Positions 34,330 to 47,400 of a stretch of 64,000 nucleotides of DNA are shown here, one piece after another (the first letter of the stretch is position 1; the number at the start of each line of letters is the position of its first letter). Source of the DNA: Letharia columbiana (lineage: Eukaryota; Ascomycota; Lecanoromycetes; Lecanorales; Parmeliaceae); NCBI RefSeq assembly GCF_014066305.1, contig NW_023501081.1:1-64000 (forward strand), in the 5' to 3' direction. The translations under genes and the position numbers were made by a program. The notes under the pieces were generated by a model, which worked only from the letters and a program-made list of their open reading frames with translations, made no database searches and was not told the DNA's origin.

Positions 34330-36810
34330 TATTTTTTTTAGCGAAGACGAACCTCGAATTCGATTTCGAAGACCTCTAAATCTATATTTTATCTACTATT
34401 AAATATTTATATTAATAATTATACTATATAAGATATTTAAATAATATAAAATAGTTTAAATAATAGAAATTAAGTTAGATTTTATAAATTTTACAGAGAA
34501 AATTTAAACCAAAACTAGGTTTGGGGGGAAAAAAAATTTTTTAAAAATTTTTAAAAAAAATTAAACAAAAAAAAAATCTATTATATAAAGAATTATAAAT
34601 CGCGATATATATTTTTATAGCGATAGAGAATTCTAATTATCTTTATAATTATCGTTATTTAAAGATAATTATAATAGCGAAAAATACTCGTATTCTTATC
34701 TCTAGTCTAGAATTAGAATTACGTAACTAGCTTATTAAGATTTTAGATCTAAATAATCTATACTCTTATAAAAGCGCTTAGATCGCTTAAGTATATTAGC
34801 GATATTCTTATATATTAATTTAATATTAATAAGCTTAAAAGCCTCTTATATCTCTTTACTCGTCTTATTAAATATAAATTTATATCTTACTATATTATAA
34901 TTCTTAAGCTATTATCTAGCCGATTCTAATAGCGATATTTATTCTTTTTTATTCTTAAGCGTCTATACTATATAGTTTCTAAGAACTACGTATTTTATTC
35001 TAGTAAAAAATATATACGAAAGGGGAAAATAGTAAACTTTTTTAGACTTTATAATCGAAGGTAATTAATAAGTAAGTTCGATACGAATAAAACTAGTATA
35101 TAAATAACGAGTTTATTTAAATATAAATTAGAATATTAAAATTAAAATTAATATAAAGAAAAACTTATATTAATAAATATTATTTTAGCGATTCTTTTTT
35201 AAGAAAATTTTTATAAATTATATAAGACTTCCACGCAATAAGAATAGATATTCTTTTAAGAGTTTACTATATCTTTAAAAATTCCTAGATATTTAATCTT
35301 CTTTCTAATAGATTTAATTATAGTTTACTATACTCGTTATTATAGTAAGAAGATATCGATAAATACTTTAATCTTTTATACTTATATTTTTTCTATTAAC
35401 GTTATTTAAAAATTTATATTCTTTAAAAGAAGTTAAGAATTTTTAAATCGCTTAATCTTTTAATTAATAATATTTAACTATATATCGATAATTATATCTT
35501 TATCTTCTTTCTTTATATCGAGTTACTTATCGCGCTTTATATTAATATTCTTAGTAAAATCTAGAATTAAAATTATATCTAACGAATTTAATCGTTTATA
35601 AAATTTATTATCTTCGATATAATATACGAAATATTACGCGTAAATATTAGCTATAATATTAGAAAGATATTAGAATAATTATAATAATAATTAGAATTTA
35701 TAGTAAGTATATCGATTATATATAATACGTTCGATAATTCTCTCTTTTATTTTCTTCTTTTTCTTAAAAGTAGCTTTTTAATATTTCGAGAAAATTAGAA
35801 GTCTTTTCTTAGCTATTTATTTCGCTATCGCATTCATATTATTTCATTTTCTTAAAGTTACTCTTAATAATTTATATATATTTAGACTTATTAAATACTA
35901 ACGCGATTTTATTATATTCTTATTTTTAAAATATTTATCTACTATTTTTCGTATCTTACTATTACTTAAGTTTTTAAGATATTCTTATTTCTTTAGAGAT
36001 AATATAATAGAGCGAATTAAAGTTATTATCTTTATTAATAATATTAGCTTTTATAATATTAAGAGATAATAAAAAGTACGTAAATTTACTTACTTAATTA
36101 AATTCTTATTTAAAATAATTATAACGATAATTTTCGTATAAGAAGCTTATTATAAGATATTAAAGAATATATTATAAAGAGTATATTAATATTATAATAG
36201 AAATAATAAGAAAATTTAAGTAGAATTATATTACTATAGAAGATAATATAATTAGAAAAAGTATTAGAAAAGGCTAGAATATAAGAAAATTTAAGAACGC
36301 GCTATTAAAAAAATAGGCTAGTTTACTAGCGCGTTTTCGCGTTTTTTCGAAATCTCATTTATATAAATATTCGATACTGATTTTTAATATTATAAAGTCG
36401 AATTTTAATCGAATTTTTTTAAATTTAATAATCTAATTAAAGTCTTTAAGAATTATTATCGATAATAGACTTTTCTTAGCTTTTATATAATAATAAATAT
36501 CTATTTTAAGCTTCTAAGAATTTAGATCTAAGAATCTTATAAGGTAAGTTTATCTTTTTTTAGATTTTATTTTACACCTTCGATTTATTATACGCGTTTT
36601 CTCTTTTAAAGAATAATTAGAAAGATAATTAGAATATTAATTAGATCGCTTACTTTTAGAATACTATTTATTTTATACTTATATTTAAAAAGATATAGTA
36701 ATAAATATAAATACTTCTATTTATAAATCTTTATTAATAAACTTTTAACTAGCTATTTAGTTTCTTAATTTTAAAAAAATATTAAACTAGCTAGAAGAAT
36801 CTAAAAGCGA
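34330..36810. other. Extremely AT-rich RIP zone, first part
   Basis: GC falls sharply after 34,330. At 34,518-34,570 there is an odd homopolymer cluster: six G, then long A, T and A runs. CpA and TpG are nearly absent and CG and CT dinucleotides make up most remaining C. No coding trace can be read reliably. A ~22-bp TTCTAATTATCTTT motif recurs (34,631; inverse 36,614). Confidence 0.5.
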
Positions 36811-36813
36811 TAA

Positions 36814-37010
36814 ATTAGAAAGTTCTAGAGATAATTAATTAGAAAATTCTAGAGATAATTAGTTAGAAAGTTTTTAAAGTAGTTAATTAAAAAGTTCTAG
36901 AGATAATTAATTAAAAAGTTCTAGAAGTAATTAATTAGAAAGTTTTTAAAATAGTTAATTAGAAAGTTCTAGAAGTAATTAATTATAAAGTTTTAGAAGT
37001 AATTAAATAA
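36814..37010. repeat. 24-bp imperfect tandem repeat, ~8 copies
   Basis: TTAGAAAGTTCTAGAGATAA-type units of about 24 bp, with variants GAAGTAATT and TTTAAAATAG. If the TAA/TAG are restored to Gln, the plus frame would be a Ser/Asn/Leu-rich octapeptide (LESSRDNQ-like), so it may mark a lost coding region. Confidence 0.65.
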
Positions 37011-37014
37011 TAAA

Positions 37015-38315
37015 TTTAAAGAGTAATTCGCTAGTAAATTTAATTATATTAGAAAAAGAAGAGGTAGACTTTATTATAAAAGAAGCTCGAGATTAAAAAC
37101 TTCTAATATATAATAAGAATAATAATATTATAACTTAGCGATAAGTTTTATAACGAATCTATATAAGTTTATTAATTTTAATATATAAATAATTAGTACG
37201 ACTAGAAGAAGAAGAAATAACTCTTATAATTTTAATTATTATAATAAAGAAGAGTTTAGATATAATCTTCTCTTTTCTAATTATTATTCTAATTATCTAA
37301 CTTTCTAAATTAGATGAGTTTAAGAATATATTAATAAGAATAAAGAGTTAATATATATATTCGATAACGATATACTTAGCGATAATAACGTAATTTTATT
37401 TTAAAATTAAACTATCTCTTAAAATCGAGATATTATCTATAAAAATAGAAATTTTAGTAATATATATAGTAAAAATATAAAAATCGTAGTAGCTAAAGAA
37501 CGTCTATCTATATATAAATTATTAAAAAAGAATAAATATAATAAGAAACTTAGAAAGAGAAGATTTAGTATACTTTTAGCGGCGGCCGCGATAGATAAAA
37601 GAGTATCTCGAGTATTATTAATAGTAAAAGTAGCTAGAAAGTCGAATAATAAGACTTCTAGAAAATCTACTATAAGTGGAAAGAGTATAAATAAAAGAAA
37701 AAGCGCCGCTAATTATATATTTAAAGTAAGAAAAATATAAAGATATTACTTAGATAGTAAATTTAGCTTTATATATACTTCTAATTATCTTTCTAATTAT
37801 AATTTATTAATTATTACTCTTCGCGAAATTAAACGCTTTTAGAAGTTGACTAAGCTATTAATTTCAAAAGCTTTATTTTTAAAACTCGTTTAAGAAATTT
37901 TATTAGATATAATAGATGAAATTAAGAATAATATTAAGTATTATTAATAAAGTTCTACTATTAAAGCGATATAGAAGATAATAAAATCTTTTCTATCTAA
38001 TAATTTTTCAAGTAAGACTTTTTATTATTTTTATATATAAATCGCTAATAATAGAATATAGATTCTTAACTTTTAATAATTTATAATAAACGCGTAATAT
38101 TATAAATTAAGAATATATAGCTTTTATATAAACTTCTAAAATCGTTTAATATTAAGTTATATATAAGTATAATAATAAATTAAAAGCTTATAATTTAATT
38201 TAGATAGACTTTTAAACTACTATAAGTAATAGAATAAAAAACTTTATAATTAAATTATCGACTTTCTTAACTTATAATATAATCTTTAATTATTATATTA
38301 CTTATAAAAGTATAT
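37015..38315. other. AT-rich RIP zone, no definable gene
   Basis: Includes one patch with GCGGCGGCCGCG at 37,580 and basic reading text around it, but no frame holds. The TTCTAATTATCTTTCTAATT motif is present at 37,779. Confidence 0.4.
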
Positions 38316-38319
38316 TTTA

Positions 38320-39105
38320 CTTCGAATTAATATTATATAATATATTTAATTTATAATTTAAAAAAATTATATTATATTAAAAAATTAATAGTTTTTATTA
38401 TTATATAATTATTTATATTATAATTATAGTTTTAATATAAATATATATTATATTTTCTTATCTAATTATTAATAATTATATATTTTTATAAATTCTTATT
38501 ATTATATTAAAAAATAAAAGATTTTATTAAAGTCTATATATATTTAATTATTATATTAATCCTCGACTTAGAATTCTAATTATCTTTATAATTAATATTA
38601 TATAAAATCATTAAATTATAATTCTAAAAAATTATATTATATTAAAAAATTAAAATAAGTTATTATTATAAAATTATCTATATTATAATAATAGTTTTAA
38701 TATAGAAGTATATTTATTATACTTACTTATTTAATTAATAAATACTATATTTATATAATAGATTCTTATTATTATCTTAGAAAATAAAAGATTTTAATTA
38801 AAATCTATTAGATATTTATTTATTATATTAATCTTAGATTCGTATTCGACTTAGAATTCTAATTATCTTTATAATTAATACTATATAAAGTATTTAATTT
38901 ATACTTTTAGAAAATTATATTATATTAAAAATTATATTCTATTAAATTATAAAAAAAATCTATTATTATGAAATTATAAGTATTATAAGTATAATTTAAA
39001 TATCTTATTTTCTTATTTAATTAATAAGTATTATATTTAATAATAGATTTCTATTATTATCTTAAAAAATAAAAGATTCTATTAAAATCTATAAGATATT
39101 ATATT
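38320..39105. repeat. ~270-285-bp tandem repeat, about 3 copies
   Basis: The marker GACTTAGAATTCTAATTATC occurs at ~38,565 and ~38,848, and AAAATAAAAGATT at ~38,511, 38,781 and 39,066. Each unit also has a TTATATTATATTAAAAA segment and an AATAATAG..TTCTTATTATTATCTTA segment. All copies are heavily AT-biased. Confidence 0.65.
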
Positions 39106-39110
39106 TTTTA

Positions 39111-39577
39111 CGAGTAAAGGTCTACGAATTAAATTTATAATTATTTTTTTAATTAAGGCTATCGAGTAAATAAGTAAGTAATCTTTAATAAGCGAACTTT
39201 GATAAGCGGGCTGTTCGGCTATCGAGCGAACTTTAATAAGCGATATTTAAATTCAATGCCTTTAAAAAATTATTAGATTAAATTTAGAAATTCTTTTTTA
39301 TTTAAAAGTTCTTATTTCGTTCTATAATTTTAGAAAGAAATCTTAAAATCTTAATAGAAAATAAAAAAGTTATTTTAAAATTAAATAATATATATCTATT
39401 TTTTAATTAGGACTATTCGGCTATATTTTTTTAATAATTATAAATACTAATTTATTTATTCGCGATAAGTTAGTCGATCTAATTAAAGAGCGTAATAAAT
39501 TTAAATTTATAATTAATTATATATATAAATTTAAGATTTTTAAGCTTAGCTCTATCTTATTCTATTATATATATTAA
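39111..39577 (-). mobile_element. H element copy 2, deletion derivative (467 bp)
   Basis: It begins CGAGTAAAGG with the terminal palindrome (ACGAATTAAATTTAT) and ends TATATATATTAA, the same two termini as full H copies. The flanks are A on the left and T on the right, as in the other copies. Almost the whole interior is missing. A small patch at 39,186-39,240 (GATAAGCGGGCTGTTCGGCT) has kept C and G and carries a short direct repeat of TCGGCTAT; its origin is unknown. Confidence 0.6.
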
Positions 39578-39579
39578 TA

Positions 39580-42500
39580 GAATTAATTACTAATTACTAA
39601 TTAACTTATTAGCGTATAATTAAACTCGCGAACTTTTTTTTAAATTTAAACTTTAATTCTTCTTTAAATTTTTTATTATATCTATTTTATTCTTCTTTAT
39701 CTAAAAATCTTATAATTTTATAATATTAATTATTATCTTAAGTTTTACGCGAGCGCTATAAATTAAAATAAGAATAATAAGCTTTTTATATACTACTTCT
39801 TTCTTTTTTTTTTTTTTTTTTATTTATTATAATATTATAATGATTAGAAAGATAATTAGAAAGATACTTAGAAGTTATATTTCATTTTCTTCTCGTAGAG
39901 TATCTTTTAAATATTATCGTTTATAGATCTAGTAAATATATATACTATAAAACTAACGTAATAATAATTTCATATAGCGAGAAGATAAATAATAATAGAA
40001 TTATAAATAATCTATTATTAAAAGTAAAAGATAAAATTCTCTATTATTATAAAGTGAAATTAAATTTATAATTTTAATTATATATATAGAAGTGAACGAT
40101 ATAGATAATCTTTAGCGAATACTTCGCGATAATAGTCTTTTAATAGAATTCTTCTTATTTTCACCGCTATTAAGATCTCGTAATTATCTAATTAATATTA
40201 AAAATCGTAAGTATAAAGCGATAGAAGAGCTCTTATAGAATTCTTATATTATTAAATCTCGTCGATATACGATAGCTCTCGAAGTATATAATCTACTTAG
40301 AGCTCGCTTATAAAAGTTATCTATTATCGATCTTAATGTAATATTAATCGCGAGAGATAAAATTAAAAATATAGATAGATTTAAAAGTGTAAGTTTAGAG
40401 AAGTAGAAAAAGATATTATAAGAGGTTAAAGATATATACTTCTATAAATAATAAGATTAACTATATCGTAGTATTCTTAAATATTAATATATATAATTTT
40501 TTTATTTAATATTCTAAAGAAAAAGTATATATCTATATTAGCTATATAATTAAGTCTAAATAATTAAGAATAAAAAAGTATTATTAATAACGATAAGAGT
40601 ATAAATTTATAATAAGAAGATTTAATAGAGAAGAAAATATTAAATAATCTTATCTATCTCGTAACTCTAAGATAAATAAAAAAAGAGAAAGAATAAGAGA
40701 TAAGTATATTATTAGATAATAACTTAAAGCTATTAGTTAGATTATTTAATATAATTAAATAATCTTATAAGTAGAGATTACTTCTTATTTTTATAATAAT
40801 TTAAAAGTTTTAATAAAAGACTTATTAGTCTCTATAAGCGAAAATAACGTATATCGACTCTTATAACTACGAACTTTATTATATAATTAAGAAATATAAG
40901 TATAGAGATTTTACGATATAGAACTATTCTTCTAAGATCGATTATAAGATATATTATTATTATTTCTCGCGTATATAAAATTATTAATTTATAATTTTTA
41001 GATTGGAAAAATATATAATTATATATAGACGGATTCTATAGTAAGTGCTTTTTTTATTTATTACTCTCTCTTTAATAAAAGTATACTAAAAATTATCTAG
41101 ATTAATTAATTAAAATTCGATTTATTATCTTTATATATTTATTTTAATAAAGTCGAGCGCGTAGTATAAAGAAATTTGATAGTATAATAATTTAATATAA
41201 ATAATAATAATTTTCTAGATTTATTAAGCTCGGCTAAATAATAATTAAAGAATTATAATTATACGCTAAATAAATAAAAGCTAGATAAAAATAACGATAA
41301 AGTAGAAGAGGCTTTTCAAATAATAGTTAATAATTATAATAATAAAATTTCGAATCGCTTTTTATTTTTATTATCGAGATATAAATACTTAAGTATAAGA
41401 GCTTAAAAGAAGAGATTATAATAGATTTCGCTATTTATTAATTAAAAAGATATTTAGAATTCTATATTATAAATTCTTTTCTCTTATATCGAACGCTAAT
41501 TCTTAGAGTTTATAAATTTTTTTTAAGATAATTAAGAGGTAGTAGACTTATTAATATATTATCTAATAACTCTTTATCGTCGATCTCTTAATTCTTTATA
41601 AAAGTTATTTCTTATACTTAATAATAGCGAAGCGATAACTTTATATTATTAAGTTTTCAGCCGTTTACGCTATCTACCTTATAAGCCTTTTTAATATTTC
41701 TATTAAGAGTTATAGTCGATTTTAAGATATAATTCTTTTTAATTACGATATCTTTTTTACGCGGTAAGTACTTTCTATTTATAGATATATCTAGAAATAA
41801 ATAATATTTCTCGATTAAGGTTTATATCTTAAATATTTATATTCATTAAATATACGTTTTTCTTCGAATCTTTCTTCTTATTAGCTTTAATATTTCTATT
41901 AGATTTACTCTTATCTTTCTTTTTTAACTTTTTAACTTTTTCTTTTTCGATCTTACGAATAATATCTTAAATTCTCGTTATTATATTAAATTCTTACTTC
42001 TAATTTAATTTATACTAAGTTTATTTACGATTATTATTTAACTTACGATACTTTAGAATTCGAGAATTTAAGATCTTATTTTATACTTTTAATATATATA
42101 CGCAATTAGTATTATCGCTTAAAACTCTCTCTTAAAGTAATTATTATTACGCCTTAAGTATTTCTTTACTTACTTATCGCTAATATTTCTCTTTTATTTT
42201 ATATATATAATAAATATAATTAATTCTATAATCTAAATCTTAAATCTTAGACTTCGCGTAGAGCTAAAATAATACTTTATAGTAATCAAATACGAATTTC
42301 TAATTTTCGATATTTAATTAGATTTTAAGCGTACTTTTACGAGTTAAAAAGAAATATTTATCGATCGAGTCTTTAATCGAATTCGATATTTTTATTTTAT
42401 TAAATACTCTTATAGATAAAGCTATCGACGATATAAGAATATAGAGATAATAAAGATTTTATACTCTCGTAGATTATCTTAATAAGCTTTTATAGAAAAA

Positions 42501-44120
42501 ATTCATATTTATAAATTATTTAAATTCTTATTCGATCTATAAGCGCGTTTTATAATTCGATTATATTTTATTTATATAGATCGACACTAAGTACTATCTC
42601 TTTTTTAGTAATCTTCTTATTAATAATAAAGATTATATTTAGATTCTTACTTCTAATCTAGTTTATATTAAAATTATTTATAACTATTATTTAACTTACG
42701 ATACTTTAAAATTCGAGAATTCGAGATTTTATTTTCTATATTGAAATTATTAGCTACGCGTCTCTTCGAATAAGAAGTTCTTATTAATAAAGAAGATATA
42801 AAGAGATCGTTATTAAAATAATAAATTTATATATTTTTCGATAATTAGAAAGATAATTAGAATTCTATTTTATATTAAATATCTTAACCCTCTTCTATCT
42901 AAGTAAAGTACTTTTAATTATCTTATTCTTATTTTTTACGCACTCCCTTTTATTATATATTAATATATTATTTATATAAGCTTTATATCTTTAATTATTA
43001 ATATAACTCTTTTATTATAAATAGCGTAGAGATTATTAATTATATAATTTATTAATAGAATAATAACTTAATAGAAAGCTAATATATAATAAAATTTCGA
43101 TATTAGAGTCGCTTTAATAGCTTCTTATAACGTATTTAATATAAAAGCCTAAATTTATATAGTATAATGAGATAGCAATATCGTATTAATAATCTTCTAT
43201 ATTATATAAGCGAAAGATCTTTTTAAAAGAAGTAAATTAATTAATTTCTAATATCTTTTAATCTCTTATAAAGTAATAGCTAAATTATTATTAATTATAT
43301 ATATATATTACTTAATAAAATATTATATTACTATACTTACTTTCTTATTTCTAATATCGATTTTTAATCTTTATAAGTAAAGACTTTAGAATACTCTTTT
43401 TGACGGTCTTTATATCGAGAGCGCGAATAACTAAAGACTTATCTTATTCGATTTTTTTCGCGATTATCTTTTTGCGATTAGAAGACTTTAAGATTTTTTT
43501 TTAATTTAAAGCTTTAATATAAAGATTAAACGGGCGATTATTTGACTAATTATTTATATTATTAAGAAGATTATTAAGATTTATATTATCTTTTAAATAG
43601 ATCGACGAAGTATATAAATCGATATTGCTATTCTTATATAATAATAGTATAATAGAATCGCTATCGAGATTAATAATTATCGATAATATATTATTATTAA
43701 ATTAGATTAAGGCGAATGAGATAAAATAATTACAATATAAAATATTAATAAGAGAAAATATTTAAGATATTAAGAAAGAAAAAAAGAGAGAATTTTTACT
43801 TATAGCTTTAATATCTTAAAATTTATCTAGCGTTATACTAGCGAAGTCTATCGAATTTAATTTATTAAAATACGCTATATAATATAATAATTATACTTTT
43901 AATTATTATTATAATTATACTAGTTAACTCTAAAGAAATTAATCTTTTAACTAGAAGATTTATATCTAGATATTTAATAATTATATATTAGAATATACTT
44001 ACTTCAAATTCTAGATATAAATATTTTTACTCTTAGATGAGATAAAGAAGCTATAGATTTAAGATCGAATATTACTAAGAATCGCCTACTATTTTCTATC
44101 GTATTTCAGCTATTTACGAT
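39580..44120. other. Extremely AT-rich RIP zone, middle part
   Basis: No gene recognised. At 40,190-40,380 the plus strand gives a run of ~60 codons with only two RIP-type stops (ALEVYNLLRARL, IIDLNVILIARDKI), possibly a transposase or helicase relic, not identifiable. Between 41,640 and 42,770 some text repeats (TTATACTAAGTTTATTTACG at ~42,010 and its variant at ~42,665). Inverse copies of the TTCTAATTATCTTT motif lie at ~39,842 and 42,843-42,865. Confidence 0.4.
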
Positions 44121-44126
44121 TATTAA

Positions 44127-44403
44127 TATACTCGCCAATAAGAAAGATATACTATTACTATATAAATTTAATCGCGATATTAATAATAACTATAAAAACT
44201 AAAGTTATTAAATATAAAAATACCCGCCAATAAGAAAGGCGTATTATTACTATACGAATTTGATTACGATATTAATAATAACTATAGAAACTAAAGCTAT
44301 CGAATATAGAAATACTCATTAATAAGAAAGGCGTGCTATTACTATACGAATTTAATCGCGATATTAATAGTAACTATAGAAATTAAAGCTATCGAACGTA
44401 GGG
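44127..44403. repeat. 92-bp tandem repeat, 3 copies
   Basis: CGCCAATAAGAAAG begins at 44,133 and 44,225, and as CATTAATAAGAAAG at 44,317, exactly 92 bp apart. Each unit continues TATTACTATA, a TTTAATCGCGATATTAATA block and AACTATARAAACTAAAG. Differences are transitions. Confidence 0.85.
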
Positions 44404-44409
44404 ATATAA

Positions 44410-47400
44410 TCTTTAATTTAATATAGATTTTAGAATAAGAAGTCTCTTTTATTAAAGTAGTAATATTTTTATAAGCGTATATCTATATTTAAATTAATTT
44501 AAGAAGTTTTATTCTATAAATATAAAATATATAAAGTTATTAGATTAAGTATAATAGTTAAATATTATTAATTAAGCGTAATAAGTAGAATAATAATTAG
44601 AATATCTTATCCTCAACTTAGAATAGTTTTTCTTTTATTTATTATATATTTTCTTTTTATAAAAACTACGTCTAGACTTTAATAATACTATATTATTATT
44701 TATAAATTTATATCTTATCGTAATTATTTAAAAAGCTATATATCTTTTAATTATAAAGTAATTCTTTTTATATAAAATATATATAATTAAGTCGCTAGAT
44801 ATTAATTAGTAATTTTTTTTATTTATAATTATTAGAGAGTAAGTTATATTATTAAAATCGCTCGCTAATTTTATCTTTATAGCTTCTTAAAGTGCGTTTA
44901 ATATAGAGAATTAAATTTAAAGTAAATTAATCGAATTTAAAGCTATATAAATTAAGATCTCCTTTATTACTCGAGCGAATACGATTTAAAAAATAATTAA
45001 GTTCGTTAATTTTTATAATTCGCGAATTTTCTTTAACGTATAAGCTTTAAAGTTTAATTAGTAATAATATAATTAGTATATATAATTAATTTATTATCTA
45101 ATTTAAATATATATAATTAATATAACTACGTATTTTTCTTATTTATAATTATACTTCTTAAACTTCGCGTATAATCTTCTAATTTTTACCTTCGCGAAGT
45201 CTTATTTTTACTTCGCTTCGATAATTTAAATAAGTCTAAATTAGTAGTTAATAAATTATTAAGAATTTTCTAAACTTTCGCGATTATCGAGTTAATGACT
45301 TTAATAGATAATAATATTATATATTAATGAATTATATTTAATATTATAATTAATTATTATATTAAGAGATATAGCGCTATTAAGCGTATATTTACTTTAT
45401 AAAAATAATATCATTAATTTAGTTTAATTATAGAGTATAAGGAAAATAATTTTATTTTTTTTAGATATAAATAGTATTATAATAAATGAGTATACTATAA
45501 TATAAATACTATAATAATAAAAAGAATTTTTAAGAAAGAAGAGGGTGGATTAGAAAAGAATAATATTAAGTATTTATTATTAAGTTAATTAATATTATAT
45601 AATTAAAATCTTATTAGAATAAAATACTATTTAAAGATAAATTAAGTTTAAATATTAATTAGAAAGCTAATTAGAAAAAGAAGTTAATTTTTTTTTATTA
45701 ATATATATCGTAGAGCTATATATAAGCGCTTTTTTCTACATTTCAAATATACTTTAGATATTTATAACTATATATATACGCCCCCTCTTATATTTCGTAT
45801 ATATTTCGTATATTTCGATATTCTTTATATACGCGATATATCTATTAAAGATAATCTTATTAATCTAATTAATTTCTATTTAATCTTATATTTATTAATT
45901 ATAAGAAAAGCTCTTTATTTTAATATTATAACTTTATTAATTCGTTATTCTTAGATATTAAATTATTTATAACTTACGATTAATTTATTTACTCTCTTCT
46001 CTTCTTCTATTCTAAAAATAAAAGAAGATATTATTTCTTTTTCGCCTTCGCCTATAATAAACTAATTATTATTTTTATAAAATTAAAGATATCGACTTAA
46101 AAACGAGGTCGTTTAATTAAAAGTAAAGAATACGATATTCTAATATTTTAACATCTAAGTAAAAGATATTATAATATTACTCGAATAAAAGAGAGTTATA
46201 TTAATAAGAAAGATATTAATATTTAAGAATAGTTTTAACACGACGAAAGGTTTAATTTTTATATATAGAAGATTTAGATAATAATTAGTCTAGCTAATTA
46301 AATTATTAAAGTATCTAAATTAGATTTTAATTCTATATTAATATCTAATAAAATTTATTTAATAGTTTTAAAATATTAATATACGCTTTTATTAATATAG
46401 CTAGTAATTAGAATATTAATTAAAAAAATATAATCTTTAATTCTAATATTTAAAATAATATAGCGACGAATAAGTAGTATTAAAGCGAATTAAATATATA
46501 TTATATTAAGTAGAAAAGCGTTAATAGCTAGGCTAATTAGAGTTTTAAATTAATTAAATTAAATATTAATTTTATATTAGCGTTATTATATACTTTTAAA
46601 TATATAATTATTAATTATAATATTAATTAAAAAGAATTAATCTTTAATTTAAAATGTTAGAAATAATATAGCGATATATTATTAAAGCGATATAAGTTAT
46701 TAAAGCGATATAAGTTTCTATTATAGTAAGAAGATAGAATTTATATATTAAATATTAATCTTATTTTATTTCTAATATTTTATTTATTTATATATCTCTT
46801 TTAATTTCTCTTTAAACGTCTTAATTTTATAATATTAACTAGATCTTTATCTAGCGTAAGCTCGATTTTCTTAATTAACGATACTTAGTATAAGATATTA
46901 ATAAGTATATTTCGATATAAAGATAGTAATAAATCTTACTTTCTTTTTAATATTAATAATAAGAAATAATGAATATAGTAGTAAATAAAGATAGTATAGG
47001 CTATATAGAATTAGTTTAAATCTAGTAATAACTATTAATCTATTTATTAGAGCTTAGAAATTAGAAAATTCTAAAAGTAAATATAATTTAACAAATATAC
47101 GCTTATCGATTTCGGAAAGCCATATATTATTTATCGTTACTGCGATGAGATTCTAGTTTATTTATTTATAGATTACGAAATAAGCGATATAATAGTATAT
47201 ATTAAGTTTAAAAGATATATTAAGAAATCTAATTTAAATAGTTTATAATAAACGAATCTAATTAATAATTATAAAAATTAGATATATTTCTAAATTAGAT
47301 AATATAAATTATTAATAAATAAAACGATAAATAGAATACCTAGCTTACTATTTACTCTAGAAAAGATAATATTAAAATTCTCTTATAATATTAGAAGATC

